From Jaapia argillacea MUCL 33604 (taxonomy: Eukaryota; Basidiomycota; Agaricomycetes; Jaapiales; Jaapiaceae): a DNA stretch of 37,607 bases. Every line of letters starts with the position of its first letter. The first letter of the stretch is position 1. The notes below the pieces were generated by a model, which made no database searches, had not been told where the DNA came from, and saw only the letters and a list, made by a program, of their open reading frames with translations. Location: positions 47,496 through 85,102 of the forward strand of contig KL197774.1 in NCBI GenBank assembly GCA_000697665.1, read 5' to 3'. Below are positions 10,941 to 20,223 of the stretch, piece by piece. The translations under genes were made by a program, and so were the position numbers.

Positions 10941-13900
10941 TCATGGATTGTCATTACAGTCCAGAACATCAATGGGCAACTGCCTAACCTGTAGAGACCA
11001 CAATATCAACCGTTCAGGGGGTCTGTAAGCTGGATGTTCCCAATGGAACTTCTTCATTAGATCCTCCCTTTGTTCCTTCACGAACTTCCAGTCCATCCAT
11101 TGATTGTCGCCAGAAGGTTGACCCTTCCACTTTACCATATATTGAATACTACCGTTGTGTTCGCGATATTGAGTCAGGGCTTCGATCTCCTGCTCAGAAC
11201 CATCACTGACGATAGCAGGAGGAGGTGGTGGTTGCTTCTGGTTCTTGAATTCGCCCTTTTTATATGGACGGAAGTAGGCTTCGTTGAAGACAGGATGGAT
11301 GCATCGTTTCTTCCATTCGGTGGGAAGAGTGAGTTCGTAAGCAGACCCATGTTGTTTTATAATTTTAAAGGGGCCATATCGTTTGTCGTCCAATTTCTTC
11401 ATTGGGCGGTCCATCGTGATATTCATGGCTTCCAACCAGACCATGTCGCCGATCTTGAATTGATACAAGTCGGATTTCTTTCAATCGTAATACAACTTCA
11501 TTTGTTCCTGCGCTTTGGCCATTGCGGCTTTAGCGTCGTCCCAAGTTCTGCGCATGCGATCGTGGAAATCCTGAACGGACTTGTTGTTTGCCTTTCGGCA
11601 GTAATTGACTCTGGTCCAGGGGTGTCGGCCATATAGTAAATAGAAAGGAGAGTATCCCGTAGTGGAGTGTGGTTTATTGTTGTATGCAAATTCAGCTTGG
11701 GAGATCCAATCGTACCAATCATCCTGCAAATGATTGATGAATATGTGGAGGTAAAGTTCAACCTCTTGGTTTGCACGTTCCGTTTGTCCGTTTGTTTGCG
11801 GGTGATATGCGGTTGATGGATTCATGCTAATTCCCATAAGGCTGTGGAGCTCCTTCATGAAGTTTGACACAAATTGTGTTCCTCAATCACTAACGACTTT
11901 CTGGGGATATCCGAATTCACACCACCATCTGTCATGGAAGAGTCGGGCTACTCCAGGCGCAGATAATTCCATGGTGATGGGAAGAAGTCATATGTTTTTT
12001 GCCAAGTGATTGGTAATGACGAGGAGAGCGTCACATCCTTTGGAAACAGGTAATGGACCAATGATATCGATCCCGATTATTTCTCCAGGTGAATCCAGTA
12101 TTTGGTTTGGGTGTAAGGGAGCGTGTGTAGCACCTCGACGAGGTTTCGCGCGTTGACAGTCGACGCATCCGTCAACATATTTTTTGACGTCATATTGAAT
12201 TGTAGGCCACCAATAATCCTGTGTGATCAATTGGTGTGTTTTGGCAGTGCCAGGATGTCCCACTTCAGGTACGTCATGATGATGTCGAATGATTTCTTCA
12301 CGAATCATCTGGTCTTTTGGTACGTATATCCGATCTTTCCATTCTATTATTCCGTCATGCTCCTCAAAGCCTGGCTTCTTTGTTTGAAGAGCAATCTCCA
12401 CTGATTTGTCTGTTTTCCTTCTAGCATGTTTTATCATTCCCAGGATGGCGGTGTCGTTTCCTTCAAACACGATCTCGTTCGATCTCATCCAATGTTGGAA
12501 CCAATGTGGTTTTAGCATGGTGATGTCCTTGTTGTCATCTTCCCTTCCGTCGTCATGATCTATATGGCAGGATAACAAGTCGGCTTTTGTATTCTCCTTG
12601 CCGGCCTTGTGTTGAAGGGTAAAATGATACTCAGCTAATTCCGTGTACCAACGTGCTTGCCTTTGGTTGAGTTTCTGCGGAGATCGGAAATATGTGAGGT
12701 TTTGATGATTGGTGAGAATTTCGAACTCTTGTTCTGCACCGAGAAGATAGTGTCGCCATTCCCTGAGAGCTTTCATTATCGCAAGCATCTCTTTGTCGTA
12801 AATTTCGTAATTTCATTCAGCGTCATTCATGGATTTGGACATGAAGGCGATCGGAACCCATTTTCCTTCTTGATGCTGAGAAAGCACAGCTCCTATGGCA
12901 TAGTTGGAAGCATCCGTCTCTACGCGATACTTGTCGGTGTTGGTCAGATGATGAAGGACGGGTGTAGAAGTGATCGCCGTTTTGAGCTTTTCAAAAGCTT
13001 GCTGTTGACTATCCGTCCATTGGAAGTCGGTTTTGCCAGTGAGATCATTCAAGGATCGTGTGATCTCACTAAACCCTTTGATGAATCATCGATAGAAGTT
13101 ACAAAACCCGAGGAAGGACTGAATGTCTCGTTTGGATTTCGGCAAAGGCCATCCAAGTACTCCTTGAACCTTGACTGGATCAAGAGAGATTTGTCCTGCG
13201 GACATGATATGTCCTAAGTATTCCACCGTTTCCTTCTTGAATTCACATTTCTCCGGTTTGAGGTATAATTTATGTTGCCGAAGAACCTCCAGAACCTGTC
13301 TGGTGACTTGACGATTTTCCTCCAGGGTTTTAGTGAAGATTAATATATCGTCCATGTAGATGATGACATGGCCATCATTGATTAATTCATGAAAGATTTC
13401 GTTCATCATGGTTTGAAACATGGCAGGGGAATTGGTCAATCTGAAGAACATAACCAGAGGTTCGAACAACCCTCGATTTGTCCTAAAAGCTGCCTTCCAT
13501 TTGTCTCCTTCCTTAATGCGGATGTTATTGTATCCCCAGCAAACATCAAGTTTCGTGAAGTATTTGGCATCTTTTAATTTATCGAACAATTCTCCAATGA
13601 GTGGAAGTGGATAACGATTCTTGATCGTCATCTCATTGAGTTTGCGGTAATCTTGTACCGGTCTAAGTCACCTGTCCTTCTTCTTGACAAAGAAGAAAGG
13701 TGACGCCATAGGCGATTTGGAAGGTCTAATGCGTCCAGTTTTCAGATTTTCTTCCAGGAATTCATCAAGTTCCTTTTGTTCGCTTGGCGATAGTGGGTAT
13801 AATTTGCAGTCCGTAGGCGTCGAGCCTGGTTTCAATTCTATGGCATGATCCCAGATCCGCGAGTCTGGAGTATTTTCAAAATCCTCCTTGGTGAAGACAT

Positions 13901-14978
13901 CTATGAAGTCGTGAAATTGTGGAGATACAATCTCCGTCCAATGCTTTTTTTCACGTTTTGCTTCTGCATCAATAGCCAATTGTGTTGACAATGTACCAGT
14001 GGCTCGTGCAAAATTAGGTCAAAAGTGAGTGACAAAGACTCTATCTCCCCTCCTAAGGTGAGATTCCAGATCACCACCGTCATCGTCAGGGAAATCAACC
14101 AAATCCAGTCCCAGACTGTGACCAACGTCCACCTGGCGAAGAAGGGCGGGCATTACCCCACAAACAGAGGGGCAACGATTAAACACGAGCGTATTATCAA
14201 CCCAGTTGATATCAGGATTATGCTTGGTGAGCCAATCATACCCAATAAAAACATTATGACGTGCTAGCGTTGTTACACAAAGAGAGATCAACTCCGTGTG
14301 ACCAAACATTTCTAACTCAACTTGGCAATAGCGAGTAATGGAGGTTGAATTACGAGTGCCGTCAGTATTATAAACGGCCGCTGGCCTAGCGAACTCAATC
14401 GTGTCCAGACCGAGCCTGTCGACGTACTTGGCGTTGATTGCTGAAAAGGTACGGCCTGAGTCGATCAGGGCCTTTTCTGAGTAAACCTCCTGGGTTTGAA
14501 GGTTCTTGATTCGTACGTCAACATCCAATTCAAATCCCTGATTCTTGGTGGTTTTACGAATCCAACAGTACTTGTGAGGTTCTCGCAACTCGGCCACAGC
14601 TTCCACAGGGTCGGATGAGGACATCAATTCCTTGATGATCTGTGGTGATGCGACTTCAGAGCGTCTAGCTCTCGGGGTCCATCGGTGAAGCATAGCGAGT
14701 TGATCTTTTTGGCTATGCTCTTTCATAGAAGACCAGAACTGCTCGGCAGTCTTGGTGCATAGTTGTTTTAGGGATTTTTTATCGAGTCCAATGCCTGTGG
14801 GAGTGTCAGGGACTAAATTCACCATGGTACTGGTATCTAATGCTATGGTACAGTCCGTATGTAATGCGCTATTATAATTTAACGGTGAGTATCTAGAACC
14901 TGAAAGAAGAATGTCCTGTCGATAATCGGCATCATTAACTATCGACTGTTGTAAAAAGACTGAGGCATAGAAGAGGGA
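10941..14978 (-). pseudogene. pol: Gypsy pol polyprotein (protease-RT-RNase H-integrase-chromodomain), seven TGA interruptions
   Basis: One reading frame runs from 14978 to 10941, interrupted only by TGA at 14019, 13668, 13086, 12813, 11988, 11883 and 11481; there is no frameshift. Domains in order: aspartic protease ALIDSGRTFSAINA (about 14440); RT with PLVMFFRLTNSPAMFQ and IIYMDDILIF (about 13390-13340); RNase H with ETDASNYAIGAVL (about 12915); integrase H2C2 zinc motif (about 12290-12150), first catalytic Asp in IGIDIIGP, second in VVSD before the 11883 TGA, Glu in NGQTERANQE; GPY/F module (YGPFKI); chromodomain with QYMVKWKG (about 11140). Its frame overlaps gag by 40 nt and is -1 to it, so expression by frameshifting is likely. 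The chromodomain would bind modified histone tails and bias integration. As it stands the element cannot make full Pol unless TGA is read through. Confidence 0.93.
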
Positions 14979-16582
14979 TCATCAGGAATAGGAATGTTCA
15001 GGTCATCTTCTGCTTCTACATACTCTAACACTACTTCGTCTGTTTGCTCCTGTATTTGTGCGTTTTCCCAGTCCATTTCCTCCGCGTTCATTGTTCCTTG
15101 CTGATGCATGGCGTTCAGAAGGTTACGGATCTCTGCAAGTTCTTCCGGAGTGTGACTCAGGACAAGTTCTCGCGACATTTCTCCTCGAGGTTGTCGTTTT
15201 GGTTCTTTGCAATCCCGAGCAAAGTGGCCTTTTTGACTGCAATTATAACAAACTGCAGAGGCACGTGCGCGACTTATGTCCATTGGCTGACCACTGCCTC
15301 TGAACGTTATGCCCGTGCTGGTTCTCCGGTTTTGTGTATTCTGGCCGGATCCAGATTGTGATGGTGGGGGTCCAGGTGGTGGTTGATACTGTTGTTGGTG
15401 AGGAATGAAAGGGCGAGGGGGTTGGTTGCGTTGTACAAATACCGTTTGACGAGGGACAAAAGGACGAGCTTGTGCCGATAGTTGTCGATTATGCATGGCA
15501 TTGAACTGCCGTGTCGCTTCGTCGATTTGCCTGATCCAGTCACTATACTGGATGAAATCTGTCAGGGGTTTTGAGATCCCGGTTTTGATCTTCCAGATAG
15601 TCTCCGTCTGGATGTTCCTTTTGAAGTTGTCAATGTGGAACGCGTCCGGCAACTCCATCTTGGCATCAATTAGTAGGCGATTGTAGTCGGTGAGGTATTC
15701 GTCAGCCGTGCGTGTCCCCTGCTTCATTTCTAACATCCTGATACGAGCTTTTTCCTCTTTGTTTACTTCTCCAAATCGCACATCCATATCGACCAGGAAA
15801 CGGTCCCATGTCAACATTCCTTCTAGACGAAGTACTTCCCCTTGATCAGGGTGGGCTTTCGCTTTTTCTGATGCGAGCTTCGTCGTGAATTGGGTCCATT
15901 GTCCCTGCATGTGTTTTCTCCATGATGATGCGACGCCCTGGAGTAATGAAGTGATGTAGAGGAATTTTGCTTTATCGTCTGTGTAGGCTTTGGTATTAGC
16001 CTCAAGGTAGGCTATGACGTTGTCGTGCCAATTGTCATATTCCTTTTTGTCCCCTTCATAGTTTCCAGGGGCAGCAACTTTCTCGACTTTTGACGACTGT
16101 CCTTTCAGACTATCGAGAAGTTGCTGGAACTGGACATTGGTCATTTGCACGGCCGCCATGATAGGTGGTAAGTGGGTTGTTGGTGGTAGGAGAGGTGTTA
16201 CTGCCGAGAAAGGTATGTTTGTGGTCTGGGGTGTAACCGGTAATGGGATCCGTGTGGGTGTAGGTGGTGTTGTTGGTGATGGTACTTCCGGTGGTCGGTG
16301 GGTAGGGATCTCTGGTGATGATTCGACGTCAATAGACAGTGCTCGGTGATGTCCAGCTCTGGCTCCTATGAATTGAGCGAGAGGTGTGACTGCCCTCTCG
16401 TTGTCGCCAGGTTCGTCTTCGTCGTCTGAGTCACCAGTAAAGGCGTATCTGTTTGGACAGGGGGATTCGTCACAAAGGTGTTCGGAGGCTTCGTCTTCAA
16501 AAGTCCAGGTACGATCCTGGTGGTCTCTTTTTCCGACTACGTGGAACCGTCCGTAACAAGGGAGGCTTGTATCGGGATTCAA
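14939..16582 (-). CDS. gag: Gypsy Gag (capsid/nucleocapsid)
   Basis: Uninterrupted 547-codon frame. The N-terminal quarter is acidic then Pro/Thr-rich and probably disordered. The middle (about residues 145-360) is the retrotransposon Gag capsid region, with GNYEGDKKEYDNWHDNV and later EMKQGTRTADEYLTDYNRLL. Next comes a Gln/Pro-rich linker, then a CCHC zinc knuckle, CYNCSQKGHFARDC (about residue 450), for RNA binding. The C-terminus is acidic. It would assemble the virus-like particle in the cytoplasm. Unlike pol, it carries no internal stop. Its TAG terminator is crossed by an open pol frame (14978-14939 overlap). I saw no textbook slippery heptamer; the overlap holds a run of five T followed by AC. 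Confidence 0.95.
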   Translation of the reverse strand: MNPDTSLPCYGRFHVVGKRDHQDRTWTFEDEASEHLCDESPCPNRYAFTGDSDDEDEPGDNERAVTPLAQFIGARAGHHRALSIDVESSPEIPTHRPPEVPSPTTPPTPTRIPLPVTPQTTNIPFSAVTPLLPPTTHLPPIMAAVQMTNVQFQQLLDSLKGQSSKVEKVAAPGNYEGDKKEYDNWHDNVIAYLEANTKAYTDDKAKFLYITSLLQGVASSWRKHMQGQWTQFTTKLASEKAKAHPDQGEVLRLEGMLTWDRFLVDMDVRFGEVNKEEKARIRMLEMKQGTRTADEYLTDYNRLLIDAKMELPDAFHIDNFKRNIQTETIWKIKTGISKPLTDFIQYSDWIRQIDEATRQFNAMHNRQLSAQARPFVPRQTVFVQRNQPPRPFIPHQQQYQPPPGPPPSQSGSGQNTQNRRTSTGITFRGSGQPMDISRARASAVCYNCSQKGHFARDCKEPKRQPRGEMSRELVLSHTPEELAEIRNLLNAMHQQGTMNAEEMDWENAQIQEQTDEVVLEYVEAEDDLNIPIPDDPSSMPQSFYNSR

Positions 16583-16632
16583 TATGGCGGTCCTGAATGT
16601 TTTTTGTAATTCGAACTACTTTCGCCAATTAA

Positions 16633-17703
16633 TCACAACAGTACAAATGGATCTCCTTTGGTTCCGCTCCCCTTTACGACTGTGTCATCGTCCTCCGTCA
16701 GATCAATAACCTCTACGTATGGGGGTGGAAGTATGGCGGGATTCGAGGTGTTGTTTTCCTCCTCAAATCGTGGTGGTTGGGGATCGGGGAAGATGGCGTC
16801 GGGGATGGGGTTACCGGCGAGATCTTTGTCAGGGGCGAAGCAGGGGTCGTTATCACCGTAACGATTATACCTGACTTCCAATTCTCGTTCTCCTATTTCA
16901 CGCCTCCACTCTCCTTGTCGTAGCGCTCTCCTTATTTCTCAACAATAGTGGTCAAACTCTTCTATCGGCTCTCTCAGCCGTTCTCGACCTTCCTCTGTCA
17001 CTAGAGGCTCTATCTCCCTGAGACGAATACTAATCTCCACGAGTACTCCTAACAAGCAACAAACCCAAAAGATCAGGTGTTTGTTGAAGTCGACTGGGGC
17101 GAAGCGGCGGAGGTTAATGGGCATCTACTCAGAAGGTTCAGCAGTCTCGTAGTTCTCATAGTCGGGGGTATTACCACGAGTGTCTGGGTAGTCGAGGGTG
17201 GCGTTGAGTGCGTTTAGGCGGTGACGGAGGATGTCGAGAGGGTTGAGTTCTGGTCGACGTTGTCGGATTTCGGTGAGGCGACAAAGGAACTCCTGTTCAC
17301 GAGGACTAGGAGGTGATGGCGAACGAGGTGGTGTGGTAGCAAAGTCGGGTGTTCCGACTGAAGGTGCTGCTGGTGGTGGAGGAGTGGGTGCTGTGTTCCA
17401 AGGACGTTCAAAATCCTCCTCGTTATATAGGTCTCCAAGGAAGCTGCTGACATAACCGTTCTCGTCAAATTGGAAGTGAACGGCTGGAACGGCAATTGGT
17501 CTATATGTAGTGCGTGTGGTGGTGATAACTAATTGGAGTAATTGGTTATGAACATGGATGAGGGTTCCACGAACGTGAGAGCAGATTGCAATGCTGAGGT
17601 GAATGCCGGTGAGGTAGATGAGAAGGATGCGACAAATGAAATTGATAATGATGTTGCTATCTCGTGGTGGCATGTGAAACAGGGTGGGTTCTCGTGTGAA
17701 CAA
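16633..17703 (-). pseudogene. Extra ORF upstream of gag, unknown function
   Basis: A single frame on the minus strand from ATG 17703, broken by TAG at 17125 (immediately followed by ATG) and TGA at 16939, ending at TGA 16633. The first part has a hydrophobic stretch (FICRILLIYLTGIHLSIAIC), a Pro-rich segment and an acidic end. After the TAG a second hydrophobic stretch (LIFWVCCLLGVLVEISIRL) is followed by a charged helical region and an acidic IDLTEDDD tail. Gypsy elements normally have no ORF between leader and gag; I do not recognise this one. It could be one protein interrupted by decay or two ORFs, the second starting at the ATG after the TAG. The frame differs from gag. Confidence 0.6.
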
Positions 17704-18418
17704 GGGTATGTGAAATTCAGAATCTGGGCCGAGTAAATTCTGGGAAAATCCCTAGGGTCTGCCGTGAATGTCGGAACGGACTTATGCCACTAGACAAGTT
17801 CCAGAAGAATCTACTTTTACGTGGGTGTTGCAAGCTTTCGCTTCTTCGCAGTGTCAGGGTCTAGTCAACACTCTACTAACACTGTGACTTCTATACTGCA
17901 GCCTTATGATATTTTTGTATTTATGTAATACGTAGACGACGATGTGTGGGAAACCTGTCAACTGTACTCGCTTGAAGTCCTACGAGTGCGATAGGGGTAT
18001 GACGGCCTGCTATTCAAACACAAGCTTATTCCGGACCTGATCACTGGCAAAGATGATCAACACAAACCGGGAATACCCGAGAGTGTGCAAGTGGGAGTAA
18101 TCAGGAGAACGGCTTTTGTATTCTAGGGGGGACTTTCCATGCAGTGATCAGAAGCAGTTGTGGTACCTGCAGTAGTGGTTCCTGCAGAATGACCAATGCT
18201 CGAAGGCGTGTCAAAGTCGAAGCCCACGAACGGCGTCGGCATATGAGTAGGCTGGGTCGCGAAGGTAGCTGCAACGGTATTTGCTGGTATAGATTTTGGT
18301 GTACATAAGCTGGGTGTCGAAACTAGTCTCGAGCATCTTGACGCGGTATAGGTCGGTGTCGACGTCGGATACTCCTGCGCTGCCGTGTGCAAGCAACAAG
18401 GGCGGTTGGTAACGAGAA
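17704..18418 (-). other. Element 5' leader region
   Basis: Between the primer binding site and the first ORF. A frame of 163 codons (18614-18123) runs from NLR sequence through the LTR into this leader, but it has no family signature and is probably fortuitous. No other feature was recognised. Confidence 0.5.
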
Positions 18419-18429
18419 AGTCTTGAGCT
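18419..18429 (-). other. Self-priming primer binding site
   Basis: Minus-strand AGCTCAAGACT, two bases inside the 5' LTR edge at 18432. It is the exact reverse complement of AGTCTTGAGCT inside the LTR (18566-18556 here and 10754-10744 in the 3' LTR). No tRNA-type TGG start is present. This is the arrangement known from Tf1 of fission yeast and relatives, where the first 11 nt of the RNA fold back to prime reverse transcription. Confidence 0.85.
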
Positions 18430-18431
18430 AA

Positions 18432-18596
18432 TGTCAGCAACAAACAACAACCAGGGATGTGACTGGCAGCAGCGCTGGATGAGGAGTGCGAGTAGCAATC
18501 AAGGAGTAATGAGGTCGACCGATGACACACAAGAGTGGCTGGTTTGGAATAGACCAGCTCAAGACTGGCGTTTGCATTAAGATGGTACAAGCTTAT
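18432..18596 (-). repeat. 5' LTR, truncated (165 of 295 bp)
   Basis: Matches 10620-10786 with one substitution and then stops inside the TATA box: the 3' LTR continues agcttatatac, whereas here the sequence is agcttatcagt and enters NLR coding sequence. All of U3 upstream of the TATA box is gone, so the element has no promoter of its own at its 5' end. Confidence 0.92.
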
Positions 18597-20223
18597 CAGT
18601 ACAAGAAGTCTCAAGCAACAGTGATGGAAGTGGCGGTATCATGGTTGGATCTGACCATTGTATACCATATGGACTCTGGGTTCCTCGCATGGTAATTATC
18701 AAAGTGATCTGACTATATGCAACAATTCTTTGCAGAATCTCTACTACTAAATGCTGATCAGCACCCATGTATGCAGTTTCAAGATTATCTAGAACCAGTA
18801 AAGTTTGTGATGCTCCCTGCAAAAATGTTTCCAAGGCCAGAAAACCATCTTGGTTTGACCTAGAAACCTGAAAAACTGCTAGAATAGAATACAAAAGAAG
18901 TTCTGCTGAGGTGGCTGCATCACAAGCCACAAAAAATCTCTGATCTTTGAACTGATCCACTACTTTATTATGGTGCAATATTGCACAAGCTAGGGTGGTT
19001 TTACCCATACCACCCCCACCTAAGATAGCCAATCTAGTTGGCTCAGTGCTATGGAGAACATGGTCAACAGCAGGTGTAAGATACTGGTCTCGGCCAAAAA
19101 AGATGGCTGGTGCTGGAGGTAGAGCTCGTGAAATAAGAAGACTATACTTGGATGAGTTTACTATCATAGTCACAGAGCAAAATATATCTTACTTGAGATT
19201 TGGAGGTAAAACCTGTCAAACTGGTCAGACATAAAAAGAAGATACATCCAGGTACTATACATACAACTCCTTGCTGAATAGCATCTAACTTTTGCATCAC
19301 TTGTTGCTGAGTGCTCAGTACTTGTTTCTGAGTGCTCATTGCTTGTTGATGAGCATCAGCTGCAAATAACCTTCCCCCAATCCCCAATTGAATCTGCAAT
19401 TAGGCAGTGTCAAATTACAAGAGCTATGGATAAGAAGCAGATATCCAAACCTGAAATGTCTTGTGGGCCTGATCCAAACATTCCTTCTGCTTGATTATAT
19501 CTTGAGCATCTTCGGTGCGGTTCACTATGCGAGAAAGAGTCTTGCGAGATGCCATCTTGTGCATCTCGGTTCGGATCTTCTCGAGTTGTCTACGGATCCA
19601 CAATGGTGTTACAAAGTTCTATAAAGGCTATCATTGGTCGGGAAGGAAATGTACCATCCAAATTCATCAATATTTCTCTTCAACCCTTCCTCAATCTCCT
19701 CTTCGTGCTTCCCCTTGAGAGATTTCACAAGAGTACCGACAAGGTCGCAGGTGCGACTGGCAACCGTGTTGCAATCTTCCTTGTTAGATTTCACCTTCTA
19801 CAAATCCGTTTACCATCAAGAATGCCTTCGTTGGACAATCAGTCGACTCACCTGTGCAACCTCGATCAACTGCTTCGCTATTTGAGCTGCAGCTTTCAAC
19901 CCTGGGACGGCGATCACGCCATCAGCCAAATTGGCTACGAAAGTTACAGCGAAACCGGAGTTATCCAACACGGCGTCAGCGACACCCTTCTTCTTGCCTT
20001 TGCTTGTTACTTGAAAATTCAGATGCTGGTCGTGGTGGGAGATGGAGAAGCGCAGCGCCGAATCTGGATGGGAAGATGAGTGTGATAAGCACAGCCACCA
20101 GCGACTCCTGCCTCTCAGCGCCTGCACCCGGCCCGTGCCATCGTGTTTTGGGTGTTGATTATCACCCGTTTGTTTTCGTTGGGGTTGCTGGCCCAGACTG
20201 CATCCTTTACGAAGCTGGTCCAT
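18597..20223 (-). pseudogene. NLR N-terminal part: helical domain plus truncated NB-ARC
   Basis: Minus-strand exons: 20223-19852 (start uncertain), 19794 to about 19690, about 19620-19451, 19393-19265, a 20-nt exon 19212-19193, and 19141 to the LTR. Introns are 51-57 nt with GT..AG and matching phase, except the one near 19620-19690, where I could not find a phase-consistent join. Exons 1-4 give an amphipathic helical region (AVPGLKAAAQIAKQLIEVAQ through a QQQVMQKLDAIQQ coil) resembling the MLKL/HeLo-like bundles of agaricomycete NLRs. The last exon has GRDQYL, Walker A GGGGMGKTTLA, Walker B TLLVLDNLET and a TMRGT sensor motif, then breaks off at SLLLETSCTD at the LTR. The ARC part and first TPRs are missing; the TPR tail is at 10247-10619. 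Readthrough would add six residues and stop. Fungal NLRs act in non-self recognition and cell death. Confidence 0.85.

Larger units (their letters stand above)
10620..18596 (-). mobile_element. Ty3/gypsy chromovirus-type LTR retrotransposon, self-priming (Tf1/sushi-like)
   Basis: In element orientation (minus strand) the order is 5' LTR remnant (18596-18432), self-primer binding site (18429-18419), leader, an extra 5' ORF (17703-16633), gag (16582-14939), pol in the -1 frame (14978-10941) with protease, RT, RNase H, integrase and chromodomain, polypurine tract (10927-10918) and a complete 3' LTR (10914-10620). The shared 165 bp of the two LTRs differ at one site, a CpG to TpG change, so insertion seems recent. 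The 5' LTR has lost its outer 130 bp, including the TATA box. Pol holds seven in-frame TGA codons. It inserted into an NLR gene in the same orientation. No target-site duplication can be tested because the right outer edge is deleted. Confidence 0.95.

Noticed and set aside
11070-11636. 188-codon plus-strand frame antisense to the integrase and chromodomain region
   Set aside because: Shadow of the conserved pol frame on the opposite strand.
10941-14978. TGA as a reassigned Arg codon
   Set aside because: Genes such as the GCDH remnant, gag and the 36.6-kb gene use ordinary Arg codons, and TGA serves as a plausible terminator of several frames; CpG decay explains the pattern more simply.
18123-18614. 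163-codon minus-strand frame spanning NLR, LTR and element leader
   Set aside because: It crosses a transposon junction, starts in NLR sequence in the wrong context and has no family motif; it is most likely fortuitous.
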